This document shows, one piece after another, positions 23,092 to 37,500 of a DNA stretch of 64,000 nt. The position numbers and the translations under genes were made by a program. The stretch is from contig DF236966.1 in the NCBI GenBank assembly GCA_000708835.1, positions 186,001 through 250,000 of the forward strand, in the 5' to 3' direction. The notes below the pieces were generated by a model. It saw only the letters and a list, made by a program, of their open reading frames with translations. It had not been told where the DNA came from and ran no database searches. How positions within the stretch are numbered: position 1 is the stretch's first letter; every line of letters begins with the position of its first letter. The DNA comes from Klebsormidium nitens (taxonomy: Eukaryota; Streptophyta; Klebsormidiophyceae; Klebsormidiales; Klebsormidiaceae).

Positions 23092-23700
23092 CTCCAGATT
23101 ATGCGCTAAAAACTCGTGGCACGCCCTCTTCGTCAGACTGAAACCGTCTTGGCTTTGACAACGTCATCACGTGTTCACAGCATGCGCACGCGCGCGCGTA
23201 CAGGCGCGTCCGATGGCACATGCATGCTTTCTATTGCAAGCGAGAATCTCCGATGCATATGCAGGCAAGTGACATCACCAGGTGTCCCCAAGCGCGAGGA
23301 TTTTGGCGGCAAAATACATGAATCTCAACAAATTATAGAAGGTCAGCTGCTTATTTAAAATCACATGTACCATTCGGAGCTCTTATCCCTGGATTCAGCA
23401 TCATTTGCCGCTAAGATATCTGACCAGAGCGCCTCGATCTTTCGTAAATTACAAGGCCAGGTTTACTCCAGCTGACGATAAGGTGGGAGAGCTGAAATGA
23501 GAAGGAAGTATTTACTTTTAATTCAAAGAAGCGTATCTTACGACGTCAAGAAAAAGCAAGCAGTTGATAGCTTTGCAAGAATCTATTGATTTCTACTGGT
23601 TGCCCCCCTTATCTTATCAATCGTCTATCTCAGCGGAACCGATCCTGAAGCTCTTGGATTCCGCATCTGAAGACCTGCTCCTCTTTCCTGCCGAGCCAAG

Positions 23701-26149
23701 ATGAAGGGCCGCAGGTTTCTGCTTTTCGTGGTCTTCTGTTTCGTGGCCTTGTCTCCTTTCCTGAACAACATCGAAGCACGGCAAGATCCTACCTGGGAAG
23801 CATCGAAGAAGGAGCTGAATGGAGGGCCAGAAGAGAGAAGGATGCTGAGTCAGATTCAACCGAGAGACGATCAGGATGCCTTGCGACAGGTCGCTTTCAG
23901 CGTTTTCCAAGACTACGTCCAGTGCAACAAGAACGCTGGAAACATGCTGCGGCTTGCTTTTCATGGTGAGGATTCTGATGATCAGCTTACAGTCAGCGCT
24001 CTTTGAAAATTGACATGAGTATCATAACACCTCTCTTAGATTGCGTTGTTAGTCCACCTCAGCTGGATCATATAGTCTGCTCATGTATGTTCTTGCAGGA
24101 AGAAGCACAAGGCATTGAGAGACCAGTTTTTGGTGAAGGCGTATCATCTCTGGATTGTTGTTCTTCCCAAGATCAAAGTAGTTCCTGGACAATTGCCAGG
24201 CTTGTTTCAAGCGCTGGACTTGCGACTACAGTGTATATTTGTGCTACTGCAGATGCAGGAACTTTCTCACCGACAAAATGTCGCTTATGCGGTCCGAATG
24301 GGTGAGCAGCACTCTTCCTGGCATAGCCTGATGTGCTTACTCTTCGATGCATGTCGTTCTTTTTGCTACATCATTTTCAACCTCTTCTGCGCTTTTGGGG
24401 TGCCTTTCCACAATTGACACTAAGTCTTCATCTCTTTCGTTGTCTCTTGCTACAAGTATCTTGTGTGGCATGATCCTTCAAAATCTGTCGGAAAATGCTG
24501 GACAAACGGCTGAAAATCATCATGCTTTCCTCAGGTCAATCCGTTTTGAAATTCAAGTGAGCCCCAACAATGCGTTGGCGGTTGGGTAAGATTCCAGCTC
24601 CGAGCACAAGAATCCACAGATAGCTTGATTACTTCGTAAAGCTCCAAGATTTGATGCATGATTTACAGTACAAACCGGCAGCATGTGCTTGGATCATCAT
24701 TTTTCCTGTACTAAGGCGTACTTCTTGTTGCATGCGTTCAACCTGTACCTCTCACTTTGATACTACTCCTATCTGAAGCTCAAGCCGAGAGATATTCGTA
24801 CAAATTGCGGAGCAGAATAATCCTAAATTGACACTGTCGGCTCAAAAGATTATAAAGCAAGCTTCATAGATTGCGCTCAACCCTCTTGCTGCGATAGGAT
24901 GTCCAGTGCACGTAAAGAACACAGGATTGGAATTCTTGCAATATATAACAACTTACGCTGCAAAGATCTGGACTCTGATTGGAGCAATTGAATCCCCCTT
25001 AAACCCCCATTTTTGGCAGTTTCGGAATTGTCGAAGCGGCTCGTGAAGACATCAACAGACTGAGCGGCCTTCCCTCCATCTCGTACGCTGACGTCATCCA
25101 GCTCGGTGGTGCATTCGCTGTCGAAACCTGTGGAGGTCCTTCCATTCCTCTCACGCTTGGGCGGGTGGATGCGTCAGGCCCTGACATCGTCAGCAACCTC
25201 CCAGGAATAGCGAGGAACACCTCTCTGCTCCAGGTCAGGGGTGCAAATCCTCAGATCCTATTCATGTCTCCAGATTGTGCTTGACTTTTTACATTGAATC
25301 GAATTGTACTTTTTCCAGATGCATTTTTCTTGGACAGGATTCTGATGAGTTGTACGACGAATACCTGATGATACCCAGGATCAATTTCCCTGTTTCTTTT
25401 GCAGGACTACTTCAACGCTAGCGGCTACGATACCGCAGAACTCGTGGCAATGATGGGTAAGCAGGATTTGAAACTGTTTTTTTAGCGATGCTGAAAGATG
25501 GTTGATTGAGAGAGGTGTTTAGATGATTGAGAGAGAAAGGTGTTTGTGCAACGGACAAGGGATTATAAATTCTTTGAGAGACTCGATTGGATAGACTCGA
25601 GACTACGAATGTAAGGTTGAACATCATGCTCCTGAAGCTGTCGTGAGTGCTACGGTCAATGCAGTGTCACTGCCGTGCAGAGTTGTTACAGTAGATTCGA
25701 AGGTAGAGAGACATACTTCTGTCTTGTTCAAACAGGAGGCCACACCCTGGGAATCTCGCGGGGGTTCCAGCCATTGGGACGGCTGGACCCAACTCCTGAG
25801 GTTTTCGACAACGCCTATTTTCAGGTGAGCGCAAATTTGATGCAGCTGCGAACTTGCTTATTGCCTCTCTGTGCTTCCGTGTTTGATCATTGCAAGCAGC
25901 TTTGCCTCTTTGAGTGACCTTTCTGTGCAAAACGAAGTCAACTTCGATCGAGGCACTTTTTTAATAGGGTCATTATGTTCCTTGCTGCAGATGCTGCTAC
26001 AAGGGGGCGGGTCGTTTGGTGTTGACCAGTGCCTTATGGATGACCAGAAGTTTGCTTCAATCGTAGCCACGTATGCCGAGAATCAAAGCCAATTCTTTGA
26101 GGACTTCGTGAGTGCGTACGTTAAGATGTCCCTGTTGGGCATCAGCTAG
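23701..26149 (+). CDS. Haem peroxidase, ascorbate peroxidase-related (APX-R/APX6-like), with signal peptide
   Basis: Model: join(23701..23965, 24253..24301, 24535..24585, 25020..25233, 25405..25456, 25736..25824, 25991..26149), 292 residues, all phases closed. Residues 1-26 form a hydrophobic signal sequence ([15 protein letters not shown]). The distal haem pocket is LRLAFHDAGTF (Arg and His88). [24 protein letters not shown] and [12 protein letters not shown] follow. The proximal His213 is in [10 protein letters not shown], and FDNAYF carries the usual Asp. The Trp partner of classical APX is not evident before FDNAYF. From family knowledge the pattern resembles APX-R proteins more than class III peroxidases, which have more conserved cysteines. 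A haem-dependent peroxide-reducing role is firm; the electron donor is unknown. A CxxC (KCRLC) in exon 2 is unusual. Confidence 0.85.
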
Positions 26150-27462
26150 CTCTTCGTGTTGGAGAGGAGGTAACGGAGCTAACGCAGACTTACACAGTCC
26201 TCATGTCAGGAACCAGTGACGGTCAGTGTTGTATACTTATTGAGAAAGATCCTCGGAAACTGAAGGTTGATAGAAGAATAGAGTGTCCGACACGCACCGC
26301 TTAGGACGTAGGAGACGTGCGTTGCAGGTAGAGGTGCACAAATTGCTGAACCATCTAATGCTAATAGCTTGCGAGGCTACGAAGTGAATCTCATGGACCG
26401 CGGATAAGTTGAGCAACAATGTTCGCAGATTGTATTTGAACCTCAGTTAATCGTCTGCATGGCTGAAAGTATCCAACGCCGAATCACACTGCAACAAACT
26501 TTTTTTGCAACTGGAATTGCATCATATTTGAGTCTTCAGGTTGCAAAAGATTGATCAGGGCCGGGTAACATCCATGCATCGATCTGAACATGATGGCGCG
26601 GGCATCATCTGTGCTGTGCACGTGTTCAACGCATCGAGTATATTTCCGACGGACCTTTTCTTTGTCTTGAGGCCAGGCGGCACGCGCTTGACATGCTTGT
26701 TCATGGTTGCCAGGCGACTGCATGGATAGCTCTCGACACATGCCATTGTGCATGGAAGCTTTCATTGCGTTCAAATCCCCGTTCGCTATGAAAGCTTAGT
26801 ACCGCAACAGCCGATCTAAATTGAGTGTTGTTGCACGATATAGGCTATACATATAACTTGAGATGCGCCCGCGCTATATATCCGTCAATCAACCACCACA
26901 TGCCCCAAACATATATATGCAGACAATACTTAAATTACTGCATTGCAAAGCGTTCTATCGTCCCTTAAAGATGGTTATTACAGCGAATTCCATGCTCTGC
27001 CATAGTCTGCAGCTTTGCAGATTTGGAAAGACTACTTAAAAAGTGCCAGACAAATGTCGGCCCGGCAGGCTGATGCGCAGACAAATGACCTAAGAGAAGG
27101 GGTATGATGACGTGAGATCTAGCTGAACATATACCGGCAAGCTGAGGTCAGGAGAAAACGTGCTTGCCGACCTCGGGGAACTCTCATCTGAAGCCCATTT
27201 CGAGTGAAATTGTCACGTGTCTGGCACGTATCGGCGCAGGTGGCGCAATCCGACAGCGGTTCAGATTCCCGCAAGCTCTTGCCCTCTGGATGGGGCGGGA
27301 CTCGATCAAACAATCAGAACGGCTGATCCCAGTGACCATAGATTGTCACGTGGCATGGTGCATCAATTGCAAGCGGATTCCAAACAGCACGGCATCTCAG
27401 CCGGACCATTAGGTACGTCAGATTGCGAGAAAGTGTAAGTCAAACACGTTATATACAGGGTT
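26150..27462. other. Intergenic region between converging peroxidase and SDR genes
   Basis: No supported gene. AT-rich patches with repeated tatata motifs occur at about 26830-26930. Short open frames on both strands (26484-26774, 27164-27438) have no splice context or recognisable domains. Confidence 0.4.
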
Positions 27463-30400
27463 CTATTCGGGGGTCACATAAGCGGCCGTTAGGCCACCGT
27501 CTACAAGCAAGCTTGCGCCGGTCATGAAGGAGCTTTCGTCTGACGCGAGAAACAGCGCTGCTTTTGCCATCTCCGCTGCTTCTCCAAAGCGTCCCATGGG
27601 CACGTGGATCAACCGTCGTTGCCTTTTGGCTTCTGAATCTAGAAACTGCACGCAGAAGTGGCAAGTCGTCATTAGAAAAGCCTTCCTCATTCACCAAAAT
27701 AAACACGGTTCGACACGGATACGACCGCTGAAGAAATCCAAAGTTCTCGGGAAGGTTAACATTTCAAGGGCTTTCAGCTGTTAAGCAACACAAGAAGCAA
27801 CACAAAACCTGGAACGGCAATCGTCAAATCTGAGAGTATGCCTTTGTAGAGTCCCACGATTCATATCCTGCTTAGGGACCGCAAGGTACGAACGCCTTGA
27901 ACACCTTTCACTGCGTAGAAACCCAACCGTGTGCACCAGCAAAGGTCTTCGAAGAACGAATCTTTCTACGAGCCTCGGAAATTTCGCAAAAGGCAGAGCG
28001 TGGCAATCCTTCGTAACACAAGCATCACGTAGGCAACATAACAGAGTCGTTCGATCAACGACCACCTTCATGAGGAGCTCCGTTCTTAGCGGTCCGGGGC
28101 AGAGTGCGTTGACCCGTATTCCTTCCCGGGCGTGAATCACCGCCAGTTCTCGAGTGAGAGCTAGGACCGCCCCTTTACTGGCTGTGTAGGCTATCTGCGA
28201 GAAACGGAAGGCCGTTCTCAGGAGGGCGGTTTCGGAGGCTGAATCTTTGGCTGAAAAAGAAGCTTTGCGAGCAGGCAGTTTCGCAGTGTCGAGATGAGGA
28301 CCCTCGATGGTCCTGCGGCGTTGCCTGCTTGGGCCTTCGGAGAGTCATAAGTTGTGGTGGTTCGAACTGCAAGCCCCGTTCGAGTATTTACTTGGTCAGG
28401 AATACATGAAGCAAGGGTTGTGTCAAAATAGATGGAAGGTAACTGCAGACTCCTGGCCGACGTTCAGGGACACCTGTCGTTTACAAATCTTGAAATTAAT
28501 GGTCCAAAAAAGTCTTTTCGTGACGTCTACAGTCCATCCCTTGAACTTACAACCAAGGGGTTTCGCGAGGGTCGGCCGGGAGACTGGGTTCCCTCTCCAG
28601 TTGTTGTGTCAGGCATATACGGTCGGAAGCAGACATTCTCAAGCACCTAAACTTCTCCAATCCGGGAATTCGCCGTGGCTTACGGTTTCGCTCCAGTCAG
28701 CAGCGCCTTTCTCTTTCAACTCCTTCTACCGACGTGAACATGGTTGCAACGGTCCAAAGAAAACGAAAGGTACGAAGAAGTAAGCAAGACTGCTTACCTG
28801 CGGCGTGGCTGCGCCCATGAATGCGACGAAGGAGGCCGTGTTCACAATGGCCCCGCCTCCTGAGTTCTTAATGGCAGGGATACCGTATCGACATCCTAAA
28901 AGCACTCCCTGCAACACGATTCTATTTTTCAATCAGCCCGCCAGACTTTGTCGGAGCATGTCGACAACAGAACCCGTCAATCTCGTCTGATGACTTCAGA
29001 GGGGTGCGAAGCAGGTTTCCATCCTGTTGAGATCGAAGTGAAAGGGGAGGCTTCGAAACCGTCCTCGGTCCGTACAAAGGGGTGCACTCGCTGACAGGCG
29101 TAGAGCTGCGACGATATTTGAAGCTCAGACTCCACAGTTGAGCAGTTGAGGTTAGGCTGATAGGGAAGATTGGGGGACAAAAGTGGGCAGCTTCTGATGC
29201 GGAGAGACACCGCCTGGACGGTTTCGTTCAGCACGAGAAGGGGTGCCGGGCGTTTTGTAGCATGAATGAAAAAGAGCCTAGTCTACGGTCCTGTTCACGC
29301 CCACAGGAGCGTCGGATCAGAATGAGGATCAGAACAAGACCAGGAACGACAAACCAGAGCTCAAGATTCAGCCGGCCTTTCTGGGTGCCGAAGCACCGAC
29401 TTCAAATGGCGCCTCGAATGTCTGGGGTCTATAACTTACAACGAAATCTTACTCAGCTAGCCAGCCAAGAGTCTGCCTAACTCAGTTCCTGTACATGATT
29501 GTAAGTTCCAGGCTCACCTTCACATTCACCGCCAACGTAGTGTCAATGACATCCTCTGTGGTGTGGACCGCATCGTCGTCATTGCTCATCATGATTCCTG
29601 CGTTGTTGAAGAGGACGTGCAACCCGCCAAACTTTTCCTGCAAGCAGGAGGCGTTGTCAGCCGTTCTGTTCGTTTTGTGTATTGTGTTTCTTTCCATGGC
29701 CTTTCAAGCCCCGTCTCCTTGGGGATTTTACGAAGACTCAGAGAAAAATGGCTGTTGAAAGACCCTGGACTCCTGAACTTGATACAGACACATCCAAAGA
29801 AAGTCTTGAAAGCCGTCTTGAATGCCGATCACTTAACTCGTGCTCAGTGTCTCTGTAGAAAAGTTAAGCTGCTTCTCACCCCTTTTCAGAGTCCCTAGAA
29901 AAGAAACATGCCCAAAGACATCATCGGACCAGAAGCGGAGGGAATATCTCAGGCAGGCGTCAAAGTTTGTGTAACTTTCTCAGCAGAGTCCCAGAGCAAC
30001 TTGGAAGCAGCTTTCAAAACCCACATTAACGTCGACCTCCGCACCTGATTTCTTAACACACGACTATCAAAAAGTTTCTGTCCAACTACAGTTACACAGA
30101 AAGTCGTCAATCCACAGAGCGGAAGCTGATGTTGGTTTGGATCAGCAAATAGGAATCCTCAATCTTACACCAGCGGTTCAATTGAAAGGCTTGACCCACC
30201 TTCGCTCGGCTGACCATCCTTTTCATATGGTCCGCATTGGAAACATTGCCCCCTACCGAAACTGCATTCCCTCCCCCATCGCGTATCTCCTGAGCGACCC
30301 GCTCCGCCGCCTCCTCGTTCAGGTCAGCAACGACCACGGAAGCGCCTTCATTGGCAAACAACCTGGAGCTCTCTGCTCCAATGCCCCTGGGAGAACAGAA

Positions 30401-30935
30401 ATGAACAAGGACTGTGCAATTGAGAGCGTGACGCCTTCGCTTTGAGGTCAAATGGCGAGAAATCAATTCCAATGCCGAAAAAGACTTGTGTTCTTGACAA
30501 AGCATTGAACAAGTTAGAAACATAATCGAAGGTAGGAATCTCTCTGCGCCTGAAGCTTCACCCGCAACAAAAATCCGCATCCCATCACCTGACAAGACCC
30601 TTTGCAACACCACAAAACGTCAACGAAAGGACAGGATCAACGAACAGGCATTGAAAAAGGCCTTGATACCATCAACCTTTCCAACATCAATGCAATCGCT
30701 GGCAGCTTGTGCACAACTGATACAAAGAAACAACTAAAGTCAACCGGGACAAAATGGTGCTGGCAGTGAGTTGGGCTTTCAAATTGCCATACGATGCAAA
30801 GAGAGAGTGGTCAATGACTTACCCCCCTCCACCAGTGATCAGCGCAACTTTGCCTGCAAGCCGTCCTTTTGCCGCTGCAGATGAGAATTGCCGCTTGAGT
30901 TCTCCGGCAGCGCGGATTGTCCCGGAGTTGAGCAT
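27463..30935 (-). CDS. Short-chain dehydrogenase/reductase (classical SDR)
   Basis: Model: complement(join(27463..27645, 28066..28194, 28798..28908, 29518..29637, 30200..30386, 30823..30935)), 280 residues, all phases closed. It is an NAD(P)-dependent oxidoreductase of the classical SDR fold. The cofactor motif is TGGGGGIG (around residues 35-42), followed by FNNAG, the catalytic Ser166 in NTASF, Tyr180 and Lys184 in YTASK, and the PG motif in [13 protein letters not shown]. The C-terminus is [14 protein letters not shown]. The first 26 residues ([20 protein letters not shown]) look like a mitochondrial targeting peptide: Arg/Ser-rich with no acids before Glu. The substrate cannot be told from sequence. 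Similarity is to broad bacterial- and eukaryotic-type SDRs rather than clearly to the ABA2 xanthoxin dehydrogenase. Confidence 0.9.
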
Positions 30936-31583
30936 GTTGAGGCGAATTGGCCCGATGCAGCACAAGTTCAAGAATCCTAGCTGGACCTGTATATGCTGGG
31001 GTGCGCTGGTCGTCAGGATGCGCAGACGCAGACAGTTCAATTCCAAATGGTGGCAGCAACCGATTCGAATTTTTAATAGCGCCTCAGTTCTCACCAAGAC
31101 TCCAATCAGCTTGATAGTAGCAGCTGCAACCAGCTGCAACAGCTCTCCTCCCTCCCTAGTCTGCTTGCCTCTGCTTCCACATCAAGCAACAAATAAGCCG
31201 TCTTTTCGCCTAATTCTGATCGGATATGCAGCATTCAGTTAGGACCCCTTGTTTAGAATCGGCAGCAGCGTCCGCGCATCTCGGTCAGGAAGAGCCGGTT
31301 TCATATTTGAGGTGCCTTATTTCCCGAAGGGCTATGCCTTCACTACCTCGCTTGTCTGCATCTGGTCCAATCAAAAAGAGCTCTCTCCTTAGGCTTCCAG
31401 CTTGCAAGCTGACTTCAAAAGACGCTTCAAGCCGTTCGTGTTGAGAAGGTGAAAGCAAGGAGCTGGCACTACGCTGGGCGTCAACGTTTGCCATCGAATC
31501 AGTGGGGAGACTTTAGGAAGCTTGGAAGTTGCTGCGATTGTTGAGGACAAACAGACAATTCAACGTGGAATCAGACGGAGGCA
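30936..31583. other. Divergent promoter region between SDR and scramblase
   Basis: SDR is transcribed leftward from 30935 and the scramblase rightward from 31584. About 650 bp separate the start codons and must hold both 5' regions. No distinct element was recognised. The SDR frame stays open upstream to 31139, but the ATG at 30935 gives the best presequence. Confidence 0.4.
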
Positions 31584-34500
31584 ATGGCTTTGAGATTCTT
31601 ATTAAGCGGGGGGAGACTCAAACTGCCAAAAGATTCCCTCAAGGCAAGCGGGGTGCTCAGCAGAGAAGTCGCTTGGCTTGCCAGGCATGGACCGTTTGGA
31701 CCGCAGCGCCACCTTGTCAATGTAAGTCAAGGAAGCATATGTGGTTGGCTTGGCTTGCAAATGTCTCATTTGAAGTGTAGTCAGGTGAAACAGGGAAAGG
31801 CCGTTTTTTCAGAAGCATCACATCACATGCATGACAAAGAAGCTAAAAGTAAATGCACTTGCCTGCATACTGGTGTCGCGTCGCCTGATCACTTGACGTG
31901 TGTGCCAGTTCTTTCACATACTCATCAATCTTATGGAAGTCCTGCTAGGCCCATGGCAGCCCGCCTGCTTGTGATTTGTGTTTGCAAATTCCTTTCTTTC
32001 AATGCTCAAATCATGGCGCCAATTGTCGTTACGAAACTCTTACTTCATTCAGCTGCGAAAAGAAGGCCGCAGTAAATCGAGCGATGGCTCCATAAGCAGA
32101 CCTACAAGCTTGGGCAGCCCAGGCTTTGTGATCTCATACCACTACACTTAAGATTGCAAAGTCATCAATTTCAGTTATGTTGACAACTTTCTTCTCTTTT
32201 GCCTGGCAGGCATCACTGGCTGCATCTGTTCCTCAAGAAGTCACCCGCCCTGAACATCTGAGCTTTCCCAAGTCATCCCCAAAGCCCGACTTCCAGGCTG
32301 CTGAAGCCGAAGGCCCGAAGCAGCTTCCCTTTGACTTACCGCGCCATGGTTCAATGCACAGCTCGATGTCCCCTCAAAGCCTCAGCAGCAATGCTTTCAG
32401 AACTTTCCACAGCAGTGCCTCGGCCGCTAATGCCATGCAAGAAGACAGTGCGGTGCGCTGGCAGAAGCGGGTGATTGCCAGGGCAGACAGGGAGCGGAGG
32501 CAGGCGCAGGCTTACCCGGCAGAGTATGAGGAAGTGGGAGCACAAGAAGCACATGTGGATCCAAGCATGATGCCGCAAGTTCCGCCGCCGACGCAGCCGC
32601 TCGTGGGGGCTCTGAGGCCAAAGTCGGCGGAAGAGGTGAGGGCCTCATTACGGACTTCTGAGCTGTCTGTTTGTCAGCAGAAGCCCCCGCGTGGGGTTTG
32701 CAGGGCTTTCGATATCGAAGTAGGGGCCTTGTTCATGTTACTGAGGGATTGGATCAACCACTGAAACTCATCTCTCCAGTTGCAGTATCGATTCAGCTTC
32801 ATAGATTGTTTGTGTCGTCCAACATTTTAGACTGGAATAGACCCTCTCCTTTTGAAAACCTGAGCAGCTCAGGCAACACGAGACTGTCCAATAGATCATG
32901 GTCGCAACCTTCAGACTTCCTTAGGACATAAGCTGTGCTTATTGAGATTGATTTTCCGCGTGCAGGCTGCGTTCGCTTCTGTGCTCGCCCGTTCTGACCT
33001 CATCATGACGAGGAAAGTGGAGTGGGCCAACCTTCTAATTGGGTTTGAGCAGGTGATGATCATACAAAACTTTGATTCTACCTCTTTGAAAATCTGTTCG
33101 ACGCTTGATAAATTGTGTATGTCCAAGGTTGGCAGTCAGTTTCACGGAATATGCAGTAGGCAATGTCGGTCGCTCGCACGTCAGAACAGGCTCTGTTTTG
33201 TTACATTGGTTGTTCCATTTGGGTGTTTTTGTGTGTGTCCCTGTTGCTGGACATTTGAGGACGGTCAGGAGGGAAAGCTTTCTCGCTATCGAATTCGACC
33301 TCAATTGGGATTACTGACCGTTCCAGCCCCTCTCTCATCTTGCAGCAAAACAAGTACACAATCGTGGATCCTTATCAACCAGATACGGTACGTTTCATAT
33401 ATTATCAAACTCGGACAAGGGGTCTTTTCCTGAAGCGCTATGCTCACGGCATCTTTCCTCATTATGCTTCCGAAAGTGCTTTCGCACTGTTAAGCTCGTT
33501 ATCTTTGCCGTACCAGACACTGACTAATCATTTATGACTTTGCACTTTCACGTCAACGTTTACGTACCACATTGCTCACGAATCGGAATCTATTCTGCAT
33601 TTTGGAACGAGTAGTAGTAGTCATTTCCTGGAGATGATAAAAACTTTTCCGAGTTCCAATTCAGAATGGCCTTCTCACCTGTGCAGCCAGTCGGTTTCGT
33701 GGTGGAAGAAAGCAATCCGATTTTACGGCAGGTAAGGCGTCTTCTTCTCGTATCTCCCAACTATTGCCGATCAGCCGACCGTTGCGAAGAAGTAAAAAGC
33801 CCTTCAAGGATCGGCGTTGCTTGATTCAGATGCAAAGCTTCGAAAGAGCATTTTTTTGGCCTATCTTGTCCCTGCTTTTCGCTCACACAGCACTCTATAA
33901 AATATACACCGAAATGGTTGTGCCTCCAGAAGGCTCTCAATCTGGTGACCGGAATATGTAGTAACGAATTAATGGTGATCGAGACTTGTTTCTCTGCAGC
34001 TTCTTCGCTCGAGGCGGCCGTTCACTGCATCGGTGCTCGACGCTCAGGGCCGTGAAATTATCAAGGTCAGCTGCCAACCTTCTAATGCCTGGCTTCTTTG
34101 ACAAGCGGGTAAAATGAGCGTGACAGGTCCAGGATTCGCTACTCTCGCCCGTCTTGAAAACCTGTCAGTGAACATATTGACTGCAGAAAGGATCCGGATT
34201 AGGTGTTCGCAACGTCCGGTTAAAAAGCAGCAAGGTGCTCCTGATCCGCTTTCTCGCCTCTCGTCCGCCTGCCACTTTTACGTTCTCAATTCCACAACGC
34301 CCTTCCTTTTTGCATCTCGCCGAGGAACCGTAGTTATGATCGACAGTCGATGGCCGACGCTCGAAGCGTCTACTCAGGGCAACTGCCGGAAAGGAACAAA
34401 GAAATCCTGCCCGTTTTTCACTCACGAAAGTAGCATCGCAGGGTCCGAAGACGCACCCGTCTCCTTTTACGTAAACGCTGACTGCACGTGTTCGCACACC

Positions 34501-37500
34501 GTTCCAAATGATTGCTGACGCGCCCCATGAATTGTCCAACAGATCAAGCGGCCCATCTTCTTCCTCAATAGCACGATTACCGTCGAGACCCCAAGCGGAG
34601 AAAAGATAGGCGAAGCGCACCGCCGGTGGCACCTCTGGAAGCGAAACTACGACTCTTACGTCGGGTGAGGCTCGACTCTCTCCAGTATAGTCTCGCGAAC
34701 ATGGCGAACGTACTGGCGGAGTTGGTGCAACCCAGTCTGAGTATTCTCTTGTTGTTCCGATCGATTTCGTCGGGCGAGGTTTGATCTTGCTCATCAAAGT
34801 GTTGGGGAGGCACCCTGCTTAATATTCGAGAAAGGTTCTCGTCCGTGCGAAGGCTGAGCTTGAATTAAACCTTGCCGGGATAGCCACCGTTACGTTCCTT
34901 CAGCCATCATCCGGCGCAGATTTGGTTCCACTTACTTTTCCGTACCAAAAGTCGTCCAAGCGTTTCATAACTGACATAAGCGATTGCCAAAGCGCACCAT
35001 TCTCCATAATGTGTCTTCTATCACTTCGTGGCAGTACGAGGCCTTCAAGCCCTCCCCTCGGAAGTTCGCTATCGCAGGCAGCATAATTTCACAGTCAATC
35101 TTCTCTCTTCCGTTCTCTTCAAGTCTCTCGTTTATATTCCTTGGGCAAGAGGAGGAACCCGACAGGCCATTTCGCAGCAGTGACTGAACGCGCACCTTTC
35201 AAGGAACTAAGTTGTGCATCTGTAATCACAGGAACCGCCAGTTTGGCGAGGTCAATAACTGGGGCTTCTGGTGGTGGACCTTTGAAGTGAAGGGCGAGAA
35301 CGGGGAGAACATGGCCGTTATCGACAGGAACTGGCGGGGCTTCGGTTTTGAGGTGAGGGGCGCTTTGCGAATCCTTCTCAGCTGTTCCATGTGTCGAAGC
35401 GATTTTCGGTTGCAAGTAAGGCCTGCGTCTCTAGTGCCTGAACGTCTCACTGTTGCCTCCGTTTTCTTCTCATCAAAAGGTAAACGGTTTTGTACGTCTT
35501 CTTCTTTCCGCCTCTGTTGTTCTTTCCTTGACTAGTGCCTGCTGCCCCACTGGATGTAGAGAAGAACCGGGTTGTGGGATGCGCAATTTGAGAGAGTTTA
35601 AGATCTAAAAGTTGCTATCCGGGGCCCTGGCAATGGCTGATCAATTTAAACAGCCCCCGCTAGTTACATAGTAGTACTCGTCACTCATAATATCCTTTTC
35701 TTCGCTGGTCCCTTTTTCTTGACTGAGCGGGTCTATTGAATCGGAAGTAAACGGCCTTGCTGATGTGATCTCGGTAAACTCAATCTCAGTCAAAAGCCAA
35801 TCAACTCAAGATCTTCGAGAGCCCACGTCCGACAATGCAAGCACTCGGCCCAGTATAGACGCGCTGTGCCCTCGCCCACCTCAGCGCTCAGCCAGCCTAC
35901 CCGTCTCCGAACCTTCTCTTTCCTCGGTCGCCAAATAGTCGTAGGTTCCTCAAGTAGTAGCTCCTCAAGTAGTAGTTCCTCAAGTCTGCTGGCTCCATTG
36001 TCGACCGCTCTTTTCGTCCGTGCAGCTGATGACGGACGCCGGGCAGTACTGCGTCCGGTTCGGCGACGCCACGGGAAAAGAGGGCCGGCCGCAGCTCGAG
36101 AGTCTCGCGCAGCACGGCCTGCCGCTGCAGCAAACAGGGCCCGCCACCGACCAGGTAAGCAGCGACTAAGTACATTGGGCGGGAAGGGTTTCCTTGCCTC
36201 GGCTTTTGCTCACTGCTTTGCGTTTTCCATTTGAGTATGTATTGAGGGACTGACGCCTGCTCGGTGAAAGATTTGAATGGGACATCGTACATTCTGGAAG
36301 GAGGTTGGGCTCGCCAAATCGGCCGTGCTTCGGTGGGGTCTGATGTTATCGTTCAAGTGTTCTTGGTGGTGCATTGTCAGATACTTCTTAACGAGTCTGG
36401 CTTCCGACGGGTTCAGTCTGTCACGCGAAGGTGGTTTGCTAGGAGTCAGCAGCAGTAATATCGAGTACCTGGTGATTTTCGCTTTCATTGGACTAGCTTT
36501 TGGGTTGTAAGGCATCTCGCTCGGGGTTGGTTTGAGATTTGGAAGGGGTTGCGGTGCGGAGCACGTAAAGAGCTTGGCTGAGGATCATTAATGGCTGCAG
36601 CCAGTGTTCTTGTACTTCAGTAAAAGCTGCCTAATACGAAGGCCACAAGTACTTGCATACCACACATTGGCCAAAAAGCTGCTCGAAAGTGGCCTCCATA
36701 TGACATGTCCATCTATTGGTCATGTGTCTCATCGGACGGCTCTCCCTGCTGCAGCCTGAGACGCCGGACGTGTCCGGGCAGTTGTCGCTGTCCGAGCGCG
36801 CAGTGATTCTGGCCCTGGCCGTCTCCCTTGACAACGACTATTTCTCGCGGCACAGCGGGTGGGTCACCGCAGCTAAGTTGGATCAGTGAAGTGTGGAGGC
36901 TGCCTGTGACGGAAATCAATGAGTCCGATGCTCCACCGAGAATAGCTCTCTGCCTGGCTTGGGTAATATCTCAATGTTCTCGGATTTGCAACGGGGGTTC
37001 GACTCTTGTCAGCTTTCTGCTTCAATGAAGCTTCTGAATGCCGTGAAGGGAGGGGAGCTATTGGCTGCTTCTGAAACATTCAAGTCGCAATGGTATCTTG
37101 ATGACGCGAGCGACACACCTCGTTGACGTGCGGTCCAAAAGGATTGAGATTTCGTAACACGTCTTCCCAGGATCTTTGATCCTTGGATCTCTGATCCAGG
37201 ATTTTTGGTCCTTGACCTTTGATCCTTGGACGGAATCCTTACGTACTTTGTTTGAGAGCTTGTATCGCTGCTAACCCGACCACTCTCCATCTTCTCAGCG
37301 GCGCGGGCGGTTTTTTTCCATTCCCCTTCTTTGGATCTGAGGCCTCCGACTCGCGAACCGAGGAGTCCGTTCCGGATTCATCCGCTCCCGTTCCGAGTGG
37401 AACAGCTGCTCCGCCAGACTTTCGACCGAGTGACGATGCTGGCGGCGGAATCGGCGGAATGGTGGCCGGAACGGCGATGGCGGAAGCCATGCAGCGAGGG

